A stretch of DNA of 39,905 nucleotides from assembly GCA_023415145.1 (NCBI GenBank), contig JAEZLW010000086.1, positions 1-39,905 of the forward strand, in the 5' to 3' direction. Positions within the stretch are counted from its first letter, which is position 1. Each line of letters starts with the position of its first letter. This DNA comes from Bacillota bacterium. Lineage in GTDB: Bacteria; Bacillota; Clostridia; Christensenellales; Aristaeellaceae. This document shows positions 1-8,269 of the stretch, piece after piece. A model generated the notes under the pieces. That model worked only from the letters and a program-made list of their open reading frames with translations, was not told the DNA's origin and did not search any database. The translations under genes and the position numbers were made by a program.

Positions 1-522
1 GAGATTGATGTCGCTCTGGACCATGCCCTGTATGGCATGATCTTTGAGAAGCTCGATGGCAAGAATGCTCCGGTTGTACGGAAGTTTTTTATAGCCAAAG
101 TGGACATGGTCAATCTCCTGATGATTCTTCGTACTAATACCATGGGCAAGGGCGAAGCATTTTTAAGACAAATTCTTATAAAGAACGGCACCTATTCTGT
201 GGATACATGGCTGAAAGCCGCCGCGTACCCGGAGAAGCTGCCAAAGCTGCTTGATCCCTATGGCAAGTACGTTGTTTCCGCTGCCCAGGCAGCCGTATTT
301 GAAAGCGGCAAGCTGCCAGCGCTGGAAAAAGCGATGGATGATTACTTACTGTCCTTGTTTACTCCCTACCGCATCGCCTCCCTTTCCTTGGAGCCCATCA
401 TAGGCTATCTTCTGGCAGTTGAGCGGGAGGCAGCAGCCGTGCGGCTGATTCTGGCCGGAAAGGCCAATGGCTTTTCGCAGGAGGCCATAAGGGAAAGGAT
501 GCGTGAGCTGTATGGCCGTTAA
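1..522 (+). CDS. ntpC: V-type ATPase subunit C (5' end cut off by the window)
   Basis: The frame is open from base 1 (E-I-D-V-A-L-D-H...) to a TAA at 520-522, so this is the last 173 residues of a larger protein; family members are roughly 330-350 residues. Subunit C/d is the funnel-like connector joining the central stalk to the membrane rotor ring in V/A-type ATPases. The visible part is helical and has the family-like stretches A-L-D-H-A-L-Y-G near the left edge, L-L-M-I-L-R-T-N and E-P-I-I-G-Y-L-L. Identity rests mainly on the position directly before subunits F, A, B and D, the usual C-F-A-B-D order of bacterial V-type operons. It overlaps the next gene by 11 bases, which suggests translational coupling. 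The upstream I, K and E subunits lie outside the window. Confidence 0.85.
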   Translation, partial: EIDVALDHALYGMIFEKLDGKNAPVVRKFFIAKVDMVNLLMILRTNTMGKGEAFLRQILIKNGTYSVDTWLKAAAYPEKLPKLLDPYGKYVVSAAQAAVFESGKLPALEKAMDDYLLSLFTPYRIASLSLEPIIGYLLAVEREAAAVRLILAGKANGFSQEAIRERMRELYGR

Positions 523-850
523 ATCCATGGGTGTGGTTGGGGAGCGCGATACAGTGCTAGCCTTTAAAGCCATCGGCATGAAAGTGATACCCACCAAAAC
601 GCCGGAAGAGACGACAGCCGCACTGTTCCGCCTTACCAAGGAAGGCGTTCCTGTGATCTTCATCACCGAATCTGCCGCACGCCTGGTACCCGAGGCACTG
701 GAAAGGTACAAAACCTCCCCGGATACGGCCATCATCCCCATCCCCGGCAGCCAGGGCGCGGACGGCTTTGGCATAAAGCGGGTACGGGCCAACGTGGAAA
801 AGGCCATTGGGGCGGATATTCTATTCAACAACGACAGGAAAGAGGAGTAG
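512..850 (+). CDS. ntpG: V-type ATPase subunit F
   Basis: A protein of 112 residues, typical for subunit F, a small Rossmann-like protein of the central stalk that binds subunit D and helps regulate rotation. It begins M-A-V-K-S-M-G-V-V-G-E-R-D and contains V-I-F-I-T-E and I-I-P-I-P-G-S-Q-G, matching the family pattern of an N-terminal G-V-x-G-x-x-D and a later I-P-x-P-G. I chose ATG 512; a GTG at 503 is in frame but sits only about 3 bases after the GGGAAAGGA ribosome-binding site, whereas ATG 512 is about 12 bases away. It overlaps the end of subunit C, and the stop TAG at 848-850 is followed almost at once by subunit A. Named F by family and ntpG in the enterococcal nomenclature. Confidence 0.85.
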   Translation: MAVKSMGVVGERDTVLAFKAIGMKVIPTKTPEETTAALFRLTKEGVPVIFITESAARLVPEALERYKTSPDTAIIPIPGSQGADGFGIKRVRANVEKAIGADILFNNDRKEE

Positions 851-855
851 TGAAC

Positions 856-2622
856 ATGGCTCTGGGAACCATTGTGAAGGTTGCCGGCCCCTTGATTGTG
901 GCGGAGAATATGGCTGACGCCCGCATGTATGATGTGGTGCGCGTCAGCAAGAACCGCCTGGTTGGCGAAATCATTGAGCTGAGGGGCGACCGAGCCTCCA
1001 TCCAGGTCTACGAGGAAACATCCGGCCTGGGGCCGGGAGAACCGGTAGAATCCACAGGTGCGCCTCTTTCCGTAGAGTTGGGACCTGGGCTTATCGAATC
1101 CATTTTCGACGGTATTCAACGCCCATTGACCGCTATCCGGGATATGGTAGGGGAGCGGATCACCCGCGGGGTGGAAGTTCCCTCCCTGAACCGGGAAAAG
1201 CAGTGGGCTTTTGAGCCCCGTCTGCGGGTGGGAGACACCGTGCAGCCTGGGGATATATTGGGTATCGTTCAGGAAAGCGCTGTAGTAGAGCATCGGATTA
1301 TGACGCCCCGCGGCGTATCCGGAACCATAAAATCCATTCACTCCGGTGCTGCCAGGGTGGAAGATGTGATCTGCACCATTGCAGACGCAAACGGCCAAAG
1401 CCATGACATCACAATGCTGCAAAAATGGCCCGTGCGCCGTGGCCGTCCCTACCAGGAAAAGCTGGCGCCGCAAGCACCCATGGTTACCGGCCAGCGTGTT
1501 ATCGATACGTTCTTCCCCATTGCCTCCGGCGGCGTAGCCGCCGTACCAGGTCCCTTTGGGTCCGGCAAGACGGTGGTGCAGCATCAATTGGCCAAGTGGG
1601 CCGATGCCGACATCATCGTATATGTGGGCTGCGGTGAGCGCGGCAACGAAATGACCGACGTTTTGATGGAGTTTCCGGAGCTGCACGATCCTCGCACCGG
1701 TGAATCGCTGATGAAGCGCACGGTTTTGATTGCCAACACCTCCGACATGCCCGTGGCGGCACGTGAAGCATCGATTTATACAGGCATCACTATCGCAGAA
1801 TACTTCAGGGACATGGGCTACAAGGTGGCCATCATGGCCGACTCCACCAGCCGCTGGGCGGAAGCACTGCGCGAAATGAGCGGCCGCCTGGAAGAAATGC
1901 CCGGCGAGGAAGGCTATCCCGCCTATCTGTCCTCCCGTATCGCGGAGTTTTATGAACGTGCCGGCTTTGTCCGCTGTCTTGGCAGTGATGGAAGGACAGG
2001 TACCATTACCGCCATCGGCGCCGTGTCGCCTCCCGGCGGTGATATTTCCGAACCTGTTTCCCAAGCGACGCTGCGTATCGTAAAGGTGTTCTGGGGCCTC
2101 AGCGCTCAGTTGGCCTACAAGCGCCATTTCCCGGCCATCGATTGGCTTTTGTCTTATTCCCTGTACATTGACAGGCTGGAATCCTGGTTCTCCGATAACA
2201 TCTCTCCCGAATGGAATGAGCTTCGCGGAAGCGCCATGCGCGTTTTGCAGGAAGAAGCTGAATTGGATGAAATCGTCCGCCTGGTGGGTATCGACGCGTT
2301 GAGCTGGAAGGACCGCCTCACCATGGAAGTGGCTCGCTCCATCCGCGAGGATTACCTGCACCAAAACGCCTTTGACGAGGTGGATACTTACACCTCCATG
2401 GACAAGCAGTTCCGCATGCTACGGCTGATTTTGGAATTCGGCAATAAGGGACGCGCAGCACTGGACGCAGGAACCAATCTGTCGCAGATCATTGGTCTTC
2501 CCGTCAGGGAGCGCATCGGCCGGGCCAAGTACATCCCCGAAGCAGAACTCAAGCAGTTTGATCAAATCGAAGCCGAGCTCAGCAGCCAGACGGCCGCGCT
2601 GATGGACCAAGGAGGGCTATAA
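856..2622 (+). CDS. ntpA: V-type ATPase catalytic subunit A
   Basis: 588 residues, the normal size. Catalytic subunit of the soluble V1/A1 head; ATP hydrolysis or synthesis is coupled to H+ or Na+ movement. Features: N-terminal beta-barrel starting G-T-I-V-K-V-A-G-P-L; the A-subunit-specific non-homologous region (about residues 115-190, with R-G-V-S-G-T-I); Walker A G-P-F-G-S-G-K-T near residues 232-239; the G-E-R-G-N-E-M-T segment with the catalytic Glu; and Walker B-region M-A-D-S-T-S-R-W-A-E-A. ATG 856 is preferred over GTG 850 because the GAGGAG site at 843-848 is about 7 bases upstream. Subunit B follows after 3 bases. Ion specificity cannot be judged here because the membrane rotor subunit is outside the window. 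Confidence 0.96.
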   Translation: MALGTIVKVAGPLIVAENMADARMYDVVRVSKNRLVGEIIELRGDRASIQVYEETSGLGPGEPVESTGAPLSVELGPGLIESIFDGIQRPLTAIRDMVGERITRGVEVPSLNREKQWAFEPRLRVGDTVQPGDILGIVQESAVVEHRIMTPRGVSGTIKSIHSGAARVEDVICTIADANGQSHDITMLQKWPVRRGRPYQEKLAPQAPMVTGQRVIDTFFPIASGGVAAVPGPFGSGKTVVQHQLAKWADADIIVYVGCGERGNEMTDVLMEFPELHDPRTGESLMKRTVLIANTSDMPVAAREASIYTGITIAEYFRDMGYKVAIMADSTSRWAEALREMSGRLEEMPGEEGYPAYLSSRIAEFYERAGFVRCLGSDGRTGTITAIGAVSPPGGDISEPVSQATLRIVKVFWGLSAQLAYKRHFPAIDWLLSYSLYIDRLESWFSDNISPEWNELRGSAMRVLQEEAELDEIVRLVGIDALSWKDRLTMEVARSIREDYLHQNAFDEVDTYTSMDKQFRMLRLILEFGNKGRAALDAGTNLSQIIGLPVRERIGRAKYIPEAELKQFDQIEAELSSQTAALMDQGGL

Positions 2623-2625
2623 GGT

Positions 2626-4014
2626 ATGCTGAAGGAATATCGCACCATCAAGGAAGTCGTAGGCCCGCTGATGCTGGTGGAGCATGTATCCGGCGTTACC
2701 TACAATGAGCTGGTGGAAATTCAGCAGGCAAGCGGCGAAACCCGCAGTGGGAGGGTGCTGGAGGTAAACGGCGACAAGGCGCTGGTGCAGCTTTTTGAAA
2801 GCAGCAACGGCTTGCGCATCGACAACAGCACCGCCCGTTTCCTGGGCCGAAGCATTGAGCTTTCCGTTTCCATGGACATGCTGGGCCGCGTGTTCAGCGG
2901 CATGGGCACCCCCAGGGATGGCGGGCCTGCCCTGATTCCCGAAAAGCGGATGGACATCAACGGCGAGCCTTTGAATCCGGCCGCCCGCGACTATCCCAGC
3001 GAGTTCATACAAACGGGCATTTCCGCCATCGATGGACTGAACACCCTGGTACGCGGCCAGAAGCTGCCAGTGTTCTCCGGCAGCGGTTTGCCCCACGCCC
3101 AACTGGCCACGCAAATTGCCCGCCAGGCCAAGGTGCTGGGCACCGACAGCAAGTTTGCCGTGGTGTTCGGGGCTGTCGGCATCACTTTTGAAGAGGCCGA
3201 TTACTTCATCAGCGACTTTCGGCGCACCGGAGCCATTGAGCGGGCCGTACTGTTCATGAACCTGGCCAATGACCCGGCCATTGAGCGCATAGCCACCCCG
3301 CGCATGGCGCTCACCGCTGCGGAATACCTGGCGTATGAAAAGGGCATGCACGTATTGGTCATCCTCACCGATATCACCAATTATGCCGAGGCATTGCGTG
3401 AGGTTTCCGCCGCCCGCAAGGAAGTGCCGGGCCGCCGCGGCTATCCCGGCTATCTGTACACCGACTTGGCCTCCATGTACGAACGGGCAGGCCGCGTCAT
3501 CGGCAAGGAAGGCTCCATCACGCAGATACCCATCCTGTCCATGCCGGAGGATGACAAAACCCATCCCATCCCTGACCTGACGGGCTACATCACCGAAGGC
3601 CAAATCATCCTTAGCAGGGAGTTGCACAGAAAGGGCGTACAGCCGCCCATCGACGTTATGCCTTCCCTGTCCCGCTTGAAGGACAAGGGCATCGGCGCAG
3701 GCAAAACCCGCAAGGATCATGCAGCCACCATGAACCAGCTCTTTGCCGCCTATTCCCGCGGCAAGGATGCCAAGGAACTGGCGGTGATCCTGGGCGAAGC
3801 GGCGCTAACCGACATTGATAAAAAGTATGCGGCCTTTGCTGACGCTTTTGAACGGGAATACGTGTCCCAGGGTTATAATGCCAACCGGTCCATTGAGGAA
3901 ACGCTTAAGCTGGGTTGGAAGCTGCTTGCCATGCTTCCCCGAACCGAGCTTAAGCGCATCCGGGACGACATGCTGGATGAATTCCTGCCCAAAGGCCAGG
4001 AGGAGGAAGCGTAA
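2626..4014 (+). CDS. ntpB: V-type ATPase non-catalytic subunit B
   Basis: 462 residues, the expected length. B alternates with A in the hexameric head and contributes the arginine finger to the catalytic interface but does not itself hydrolyse ATP. It begins M-L-K-E-Y-R-T-I-K-E-V-V-G-P-L and carries the degenerate nucleotide-binding loop F-S-G-S-G-L-P-H-A-Q-L-A instead of a real P-loop, which marks B rather than A. Other conserved stretches are T-D-I-T-N-Y-A-E-A-L-R-E, R-R-G-Y-P-G-Y-L-Y-T-D-L and M-P-E-D-D-K-T-H-P-I-P-D-L-T-G-Y. Its TAA stop shares the base at 4014 with the start of subunit D (TAATG), so the two are translationally coupled. Confidence 0.96.
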   Translation: MLKEYRTIKEVVGPLMLVEHVSGVTYNELVEIQQASGETRSGRVLEVNGDKALVQLFESSNGLRIDNSTARFLGRSIELSVSMDMLGRVFSGMGTPRDGGPALIPEKRMDINGEPLNPAARDYPSEFIQTGISAIDGLNTLVRGQKLPVFSGSGLPHAQLATQIARQAKVLGTDSKFAVVFGAVGITFEEADYFISDFRRTGAIERAVLFMNLANDPAIERIATPRMALTAAEYLAYEKGMHVLVILTDITNYAEALREVSAARKEVPGRRGYPGYLYTDLASMYERAGRVIGKEGSITQIPILSMPEDDKTHPIPDLTGYITEGQIILSRELHRKGVQPPIDVMPSLSRLKDKGIGAGKTRKDHAATMNQLFAAYSRGKDAKELAVILGEAALTDIDKKYAAFADAFEREYVSQGYNANRSIEETLKLGWKLLAMLPRTELKRIRDDMLDEFLPKGQEEEA

Positions 4015-4655
4015 TGGCATCCACCCTACGCGTCAATCCCACGCGCATGGAATTGACCCGCATCAAAAGGCGGCTTGTTACTGCCAAACGCGGCCACAAG
4101 CTGCTGAAGGACAAGCGGGATGAAATGGTACGCCAGTTCATTGCCATCATCCGGGAAAACTATGCGCTGCGCCGGGAAGTGGAGCAGGAATTGAGCGGCG
4201 CGCTCCGCGATTTTGCCATGGCCAGGGCTGTGATGGACCCCAATGCGCTGGAGGAAGCCGTTTTGTATCCGGCCCGGCAGGCAAAGGTGACCATCGGCCA
4301 AAAGAACATTCTGTCTGTTCGGGTACCCACCATCACGGTGGATGAAGCGTCGCTTTCGGAAACGGTGCTGCCCTATGGTTTGGCGGAAACCTCTGCTCAG
4401 CTCGACGGAGCCATCGCCACCATGGCGGAGGTTCTGCCAAAGTTACTGCGTCTGGCGGAAATAGAAAAGACGTGCGACCTTTTGGCCGATGAAATCGAGA
4501 AGACCCGCCGCCGTGTCAACGCTTTGGAATACGTGATGATCCCGCAGTTTATTGATACCATACGCTTTATCACCATGAAGCTGGACGAAAACGAGCGCGG
4601 AGCGCTTACCCGCCTGATGAAGGTCAAGGATATGATCGCCGCCCGGGAAGTATAA
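4014..4655 (+). CDS. ntpD: V-type ATPase subunit D (central rotor stalk)
   Basis: 213 residues, normal for subunit D, the long coiled-coil shaft that turns inside the A3B3 head. It begins with the family signature V-N-P-T-R-M-E-L-T-R-I-K-R-R-L followed by A-K-R-G-H-K-L-L-K-D-K-R-D-E, and ends in a second helix containing R-R-R-V-N-A-L-E-Y-V-M-I-P. The start codon overlaps the stop of subunit B by one base. A rho-independent terminator follows within 15 bases, so this is the last gene of the ATPase operon. Confidence 0.95.
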   Translation: MASTLRVNPTRMELTRIKRRLVTAKRGHKLLKDKRDEMVRQFIAIIRENYALRREVEQELSGALRDFAMARAVMDPNALEEAVLYPARQAKVTIGQKNILSVRVPTITVDEASLSETVLPYGLAETSAQLDGAIATMAEVLPKLLRLAEIEKTCDLLADEIEKTRRRVNALEYVMIPQFIDTIRFITMKLDENERGALTRLMKVKDMIAAREV

Positions 4656-4668
4656 GATGATTACACAG

Positions 4669-4706
4669 AAAAGATTGCCTATTGCTTAAGGGCAATCTTT
4701 TCTTGT
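4669..4706 (+). terminator. Rho-independent terminator of the V-ATPase operon
   Basis: Perfect 11-bp stem AAAAGATTGCC / GGCAATCTTTT with an 11-base loop, continuing into a T-rich tail (TCTTGTTCTT). It starts 14 bases after the stop of subunit D. Confidence 0.85.
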
Positions 4707-4708
4707 TC

Positions 4709-4738
4709 TTGCCCATATGAATCTTGGCATGGTATAGT
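4709..4738 (+). promoter_or_regulatory. Probable sigma-A promoter of the QueG-like gene
   Basis: TTGCCC (4709-4714), 18-base spacer, TATAGT (4733-4738), lying right after the ATPase terminator and about 34 bases before the ATG at 4772. The match is good but not perfect, and only the sequence supports it. Confidence 0.5.
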
Positions 4739-4771
4739 GAATGGCATATTCAAAGAAACAGGAGAACCACT

Positions 4772-5680
4772 ATGCTAAGCACACTGATTCAAAAGCTTGC
4801 GAGTGAGAATGGCTTTGCCGAAAACTATATCCTGGACGCTGCCCTGGCACAGGATGCGCCGGACGGAGCTTCCACTCTGATTCTTTTGTTGTATCCATAT
4901 GATTCCTGGGGAGAGGCAGCCCTTGGCTGCGCCCGCATCAGTACTTATTATTTTGCCGCACAGGAAGCTTACCTGAAAGCAAAGGAGATGGTGATCAGGC
5001 TGAATCAAGCTGGGGAAAAAACATGGTTATGTAACGAGGTACGTTTAAAACCTTTATTGTCCCTATTGAAAGATTTTAATAAGGGCCGAAATACATTGCA
5101 TTATCACAAGGATTATGGCTCCCGTTTTCACATACAGACAATCGGACTTGCTTCATACCTCCCATTGGATGAAATGATTCTCAATGGTAATGAAGAAAAA
5201 TCCGATATGTGCTCATCATGCAGAAGATGCCTTCAAGCCTGCCCCGCAAATGCTCTGACAAACGAAGGCTTTAGCCGGAACAGTTGTCTGCGCCAACACA
5301 TGCTGCGGGCCACGCCAATGCCTGAACACTTGCGAAAGCTCATGGGAAACCATTTTGTAGGCTGTGATATCTGCCAGCAGGTCTGCCCGTACAATACCCA
5401 TCTGCCGGAAGGGGAAGCAGCGTGGGAAGGATTCCTGATTGATGATTTGCTGAAGCAGGATGCCAGCACGATAACCCGTCTGTCCTTAAGGATTGGCAAA
5501 AATATGGCATCGGTAAACCGTGTTTTGGCCCAGGCCTGTATTGTTGCAGGCAACAGCAGTGAAACTGCGCATCTTCCCGCGCTGAACAAGCTGTGCCATC
5601 ATCCATCCCCAACCGTTGCGGAGCACGCCAAATGGGCTGTTAATATTTTGTCAATTGGGACGCAAGAAGCGACAATTTGA
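4772..5680 (+). CDS. QueG-like double [4Fe-4S] cluster protein, function uncertain
   Basis: 302 residues from ATG 4772, which has a CAGGAGA site about 8 bases upstream; an in-frame ATG at 4724 has no such site and would lie over the -10 element. Residues 147-157 hold C-S-S-C-R-R-C-L-Q-A-C-P and a second set is C172 with C198, C201 and C205 in G-C-D-I-C-Q-Q-V-C-P-Y-N. This arrangement, including G-N-H-F-V-G-C-D, closely follows the tandem cluster domain of epoxyqueuosine reductase QueG. The first 145 residues are shorter and do not show the usual QueG catalytic-domain motifs, and the protein is about 80 residues shorter than B. subtilis QueG. After the clusters is a HEAT-like helical tail, also as in QueG. 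It could be a divergent queuosine enzyme or a related redox protein. Monocistronic by context. Confidence 0.7.
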   Translation: MLSTLIQKLASENGFAENYILDAALAQDAPDGASTLILLLYPYDSWGEAALGCARISTYYFAAQEAYLKAKEMVIRLNQAGEKTWLCNEVRLKPLLSLLKDFNKGRNTLHYHKDYGSRFHIQTIGLASYLPLDEMILNGNEEKSDMCSSCRRCLQACPANALTNEGFSRNSCLRQHMLRATPMPEHLRKLMGNHFVGCDICQQVCPYNTHLPEGEAAWEGFLIDDLLKQDASTITRLSLRIGKNMASVNRVLAQACIVAGNSSETAHLPALNKLCHHPSPTVAEHAKWAVNILSIGTQEATI

Positions 5681-5690
5681 TAACCTACGC

Positions 5691-5718
5691 TTGCCTTTTC
5701 TTGGAAACACGATACAAT
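5691..5718 (+). promoter_or_regulatory. Probable promoter of the ABC exporter genes
   Basis: TTGCCT (5691-5696), 16-base spacer, TACAAT (5713-5718); the ATG of the ATPase gene follows 25 bases later with a GAAAGGGAG ribosome-binding site. Confidence 0.5.
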
Positions 5719-5743
5719 AAGGCCGGAGAAAGGGAGTGCAACC

Positions 5744-6484
5744 ATGTTTCAATTTGATAAGGTATCCAAACAATATGCAAAGAGCAAGGTAAAAGCGCTG
5801 GACAATCTTTCGCTGCATGTTCAAAAAGGCGAAATATTCGGATTTATAGGCCCCAATGGAGCAGGAAAGACAACCACCATCCGGCTGCTGACCGGCATAC
5901 TGTCACCCGATTCGGGCAGCATCCGCGTCGGCGGTTACGACATGGCGCAAAATCCCTTGGAAGCCAAGCGGCAGATAGGCTTTGTGCCCGATAATCAGGA
6001 CATGTACGAACGGTTGACCGGGCTGGAATACCTGCAGTTTCTGGGGGACATTTACCAGGTGGATGGTGCCCAGCGAAAAGCGCACCTGGAAAAATACCTG
6101 GCTTTGTTCCAGCTGGAAGGCGCGGCCGGACAACAGATACGAAGCTATTCCCGGGGCATGAAGCAGAAGCTCACCATCATCGGCGCGCTGATCCATAAAC
6201 CGTCCTTGTGGGTGCTGGATGAGCCTATGACAGGTCTTGATCCCATGGCAGTACACCTCTTGAAAGAGGAAATGCGCGCTCATTGCGACGCTGGGAACAC
6301 GGTGTTCTTTTCCACCCATGTGCTGGATGTAGCAGAAAAGCTGTGCGACCGCATCGCTATCATCTTCAAAGGCAAGCTGTTGGCATCAGGTACGCTGGAA
6401 AGCTTGCGCTCCGGAGAACATGGTGCTTCCTTGGAGGAGGTATTCCTTGAGATGGTGAAGGAAACAGCGGGGGAGGAAATATGA
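5744..6484 (+). CDS. ABC transporter ATP-binding protein
   Basis: 246 residues, a single nucleotide-binding domain. Walker A is G-P-N-G-A-G-K-T-T at 36-44, the Q-loop Gln is at 85 (V-P-D-N-Q-D), the signature is Y-S-R-G-M-K-Q around 135-141 (R-G in place of the common G-G), Walker B is L-W-V-L-D-E-P around 155-161, and the H-loop is F-S-T-H-V-L. It drives the permease encoded next: the genes overlap by 4 bases (ATGA). The sequence is of the ABC-2 exporter ATPase type, as in drug, peptide or lipid efflux; the substrate cannot be told. Confidence 0.93.
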   Translation: MFQFDKVSKQYAKSKVKALDNLSLHVQKGEIFGFIGPNGAGKTTTIRLLTGILSPDSGSIRVGGYDMAQNPLEAKRQIGFVPDNQDMYERLTGLEYLQFLGDIYQVDGAQRKAHLEKYLALFQLEGAAGQQIRSYSRGMKQKLTIIGALIHKPSLWVLDEPMTGLDPMAVHLLKEEMRAHCDAGNTVFFSTHVLDVAEKLCDRIAIIFKGKLLASGTLESLRSGEHGASLEEVFLEMVKETAGEEI

Positions 6485-8166
6485 GCTCTTTTCTTGTTCT
6501 TTTGCGGATGCAATTGTATCTTCGCCTGTCCGCTTTAAAGCCCAGCCAATGGCTGCCCGGACATTCGAAAAACGCAAGGGATTGGAAGCCTCTTGTGACG
6601 GGCTTGATTTTCCTCGTGTTGATCGTCTCCATGGTCAGCACGGTACTTTTGTTGGCGAACAGCATCCTTTCAGGTCTCATCCAGATGAAGATACCGGATA
6701 TGCTTTTATCCATGGTAATCTTAATCTGTATGGCGCTTACGTTGTTGGTTGGATTTTTCCACGTAACCAGTGTGCTGTATTTCAGCAAGGACAACGCATT
6801 TCTTGCCGGTCTGCCTCTTTCCTCCCGTACGGTGATGGCCGTACGTCTTGCAGTGGTTCTGCTTTCTGATATGGCACTGACAGCATTGATCTTCCTCCCG
6901 GTGTGTATTCTGTACGGCATCCGCACAAGTCAAAACGCACTGTTTTATATCAAGGCGGTGATTGCAGCACCCCTGATTCCCTGTCTGCCATTGGCGGTGG
7001 CCGTGCTTTTGTCATCTCTTCTTGCGCGCATTTCCAGCTTGTTCCGTCATAGGGACAGATGGATGGTCGTTGGCGGATTTGTGCTCATCGCGCTGGTCAT
7101 TCCGCTTCAGATGCAGTTTTACAGCCGCATTCCCAGGGATGCGGGCGCTGATTTTTTCATGAGCATTCTCGCCGACAACCGTGCCATGCTGGAGGGTCTT
7201 TTAGGCGGTCTGCCCCCTGTGCTATGGGCAACAGCCGGTATAACAGGACAACAAGAATGGAGCCTTGCGTATCTCTTGCTGTTTGTACTTGCTTCCGCCA
7301 TAGCAGTGGTTCTGCCCATCCTGATTGGCGGCGGCAGGTATTTGCAGCTATCCATTTTACAAAATGAGGCATTCCAGGGCACCAAGCACCGCAAGCTGAC
7401 CAACAGGGATTTTGCTTTGCACCGTTCCCCTTTAAAGGCTTTGTTCCTAAGGGAATGGAAGGAAGTCTTGCGTGTACCTGCTTATGCCCTCAACGGACTC
7501 ATCGGCATCGTGATGCTGCCCATAATGATGGTAGCTTTGTTTGTAGGCATGGATGGGAGTAGTGAGCTTTCAGAGCTTCTGGGTTCCATTTTGCGTGCTG
7601 CAGGTGGTATCAAAGTTACGCTGTTTGCCGCAGCAGCCATGGCAGCAGTCAGTACCATCAATATGGCAGGTGCTACCGCCGTCTCCCGGGAAGGGAAACG
7701 GATATCCTTTGCCAGAATGATCCCAGTCCCATATGGTACCCAATTGATGGCCAAGCAGCTTTTCGGCTTCTCCATCAACTTTCTCACTTGCCTTACAACA
7801 GCTATTACATTGGTCGTTCTCATGCCTTCCCAAGTAGTGTATATCCTGGCAGCATTTTTGATGGGTCTGCTTTTTGGGTATGCCGCAAACGGCATGAGCC
7901 TTTCTCTGGATGCAAGCCATCCCAAGCTCAACTGGCGCAATGAGACAGAGGCCATCAAGCAAAATGCAATGGCTTTGCTTTCCATGTTACTGGGTGTAGT
8001 CGTTGCCGGCGTGCTGGGGATTTCGGTATGGCTTTTGTCAAAGGCGGGCTTCTCATTGACGGTTCTTTCAGTCATGCTGGCGGTCGTACTGGCTGTACTG
8101 GCAGCCATAGCTCATGCTATCCTCCTGAAGCGGGCAGATAAATGGTATTCCAAAGTCGAATTGTAA
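6481..8166 (+). CDS. ABC exporter membrane subunit
   Basis: 561 residues, very hydrophobic, with about a dozen candidate membrane segments, for example near residues 40-60 (F-L-V-L-I-V-S-M-V-S), 75-95, 115-140 and 500-550. It is much longer than a minimal six-span ABC-2 permease and resembles the large putative ABC exporter permeases of Firmicutes. There is a soluble stretch around residues 275-320 (basic, K-H-R-K-L-T-N-R-D). It starts within the stop codon of the ATPase gene, so the pair is a two-gene exporter. No substrate-binding protein is nearby, which fits export. Substrate unknown. Confidence 0.85.
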   Translation: MSSFLVLLRMQLYLRLSALKPSQWLPGHSKNARDWKPLVTGLIFLVLIVSMVSTVLLLANSILSGLIQMKIPDMLLSMVILICMALTLLVGFFHVTSVLYFSKDNAFLAGLPLSSRTVMAVRLAVVLLSDMALTALIFLPVCILYGIRTSQNALFYIKAVIAAPLIPCLPLAVAVLLSSLLARISSLFRHRDRWMVVGGFVLIALVIPLQMQFYSRIPRDAGADFFMSILADNRAMLEGLLGGLPPVLWATAGITGQQEWSLAYLLLFVLASAIAVVLPILIGGGRYLQLSILQNEAFQGTKHRKLTNRDFALHRSPLKALFLREWKEVLRVPAYALNGLIGIVMLPIMMVALFVGMDGSSELSELLGSILRAAGGIKVTLFAAAAMAAVSTINMAGATAVSREGKRISFARMIPVPYGTQLMAKQLFGFSINFLTCLTTAITLVVLMPSQVVYILAAFLMGLLFGYAANGMSLSLDASHPKLNWRNETEAIKQNAMALLSMLLGVVVAGVLGISVWLLSKAGFSLTVLSVMLAVVLAVLAAIAHAILLKRADKWYSKVEL

Positions 8167-8184
8167 AAATTAAATTTTTATTAC

Positions 8185-8203
8185 AAAATGCGTGCATTTT
8201 TTT
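8185..8203 (+). terminator. Weak terminator after the ABC exporter operon
   Basis: A short AAAATG / CATTTT stem with a 4-base loop followed by a T run (seven T in CATTTTTTT), 18 bases after the permease stop. The stem is AT-rich and weak. Confidence 0.45.
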
Positions 8204-8207
8204 CTAA

Positions 8208-8220
8208 AGTGTGCTATAAT
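8208..8220 (+). promoter_or_regulatory. Extended -10 promoter of the methyltransferase gene
   Basis: TGCTATAAT: a TG one base before a perfect TATAAT at 8215-8220. The -35 region is only T-rich, which is common for extended -10 promoters. It is 49 bases before the ATG at 8270. Confidence 0.55.
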
Positions 8221-8269
8221 GGCTACGAGTGTATGAAATAAAGGATTGCACTCTCAAGGGGGCACACAA

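Noticed and set aside
346..2364. A 672-codon open frame on the minus strand across the V-ATPase genes
   Set aside because: It lies opposite atpase subunits C, F and A, has no ribosome-binding site at a sensible start, and its translation looks like a shadow with many His, Gly and Gln. The plus-strand genes are certain.
2617..3720. A 367-codon minus-strand open frame opposite subunit B
   Set aside because: Same kind of shadow frame, caused by the codon bias of the real gene; no recognisable domain.
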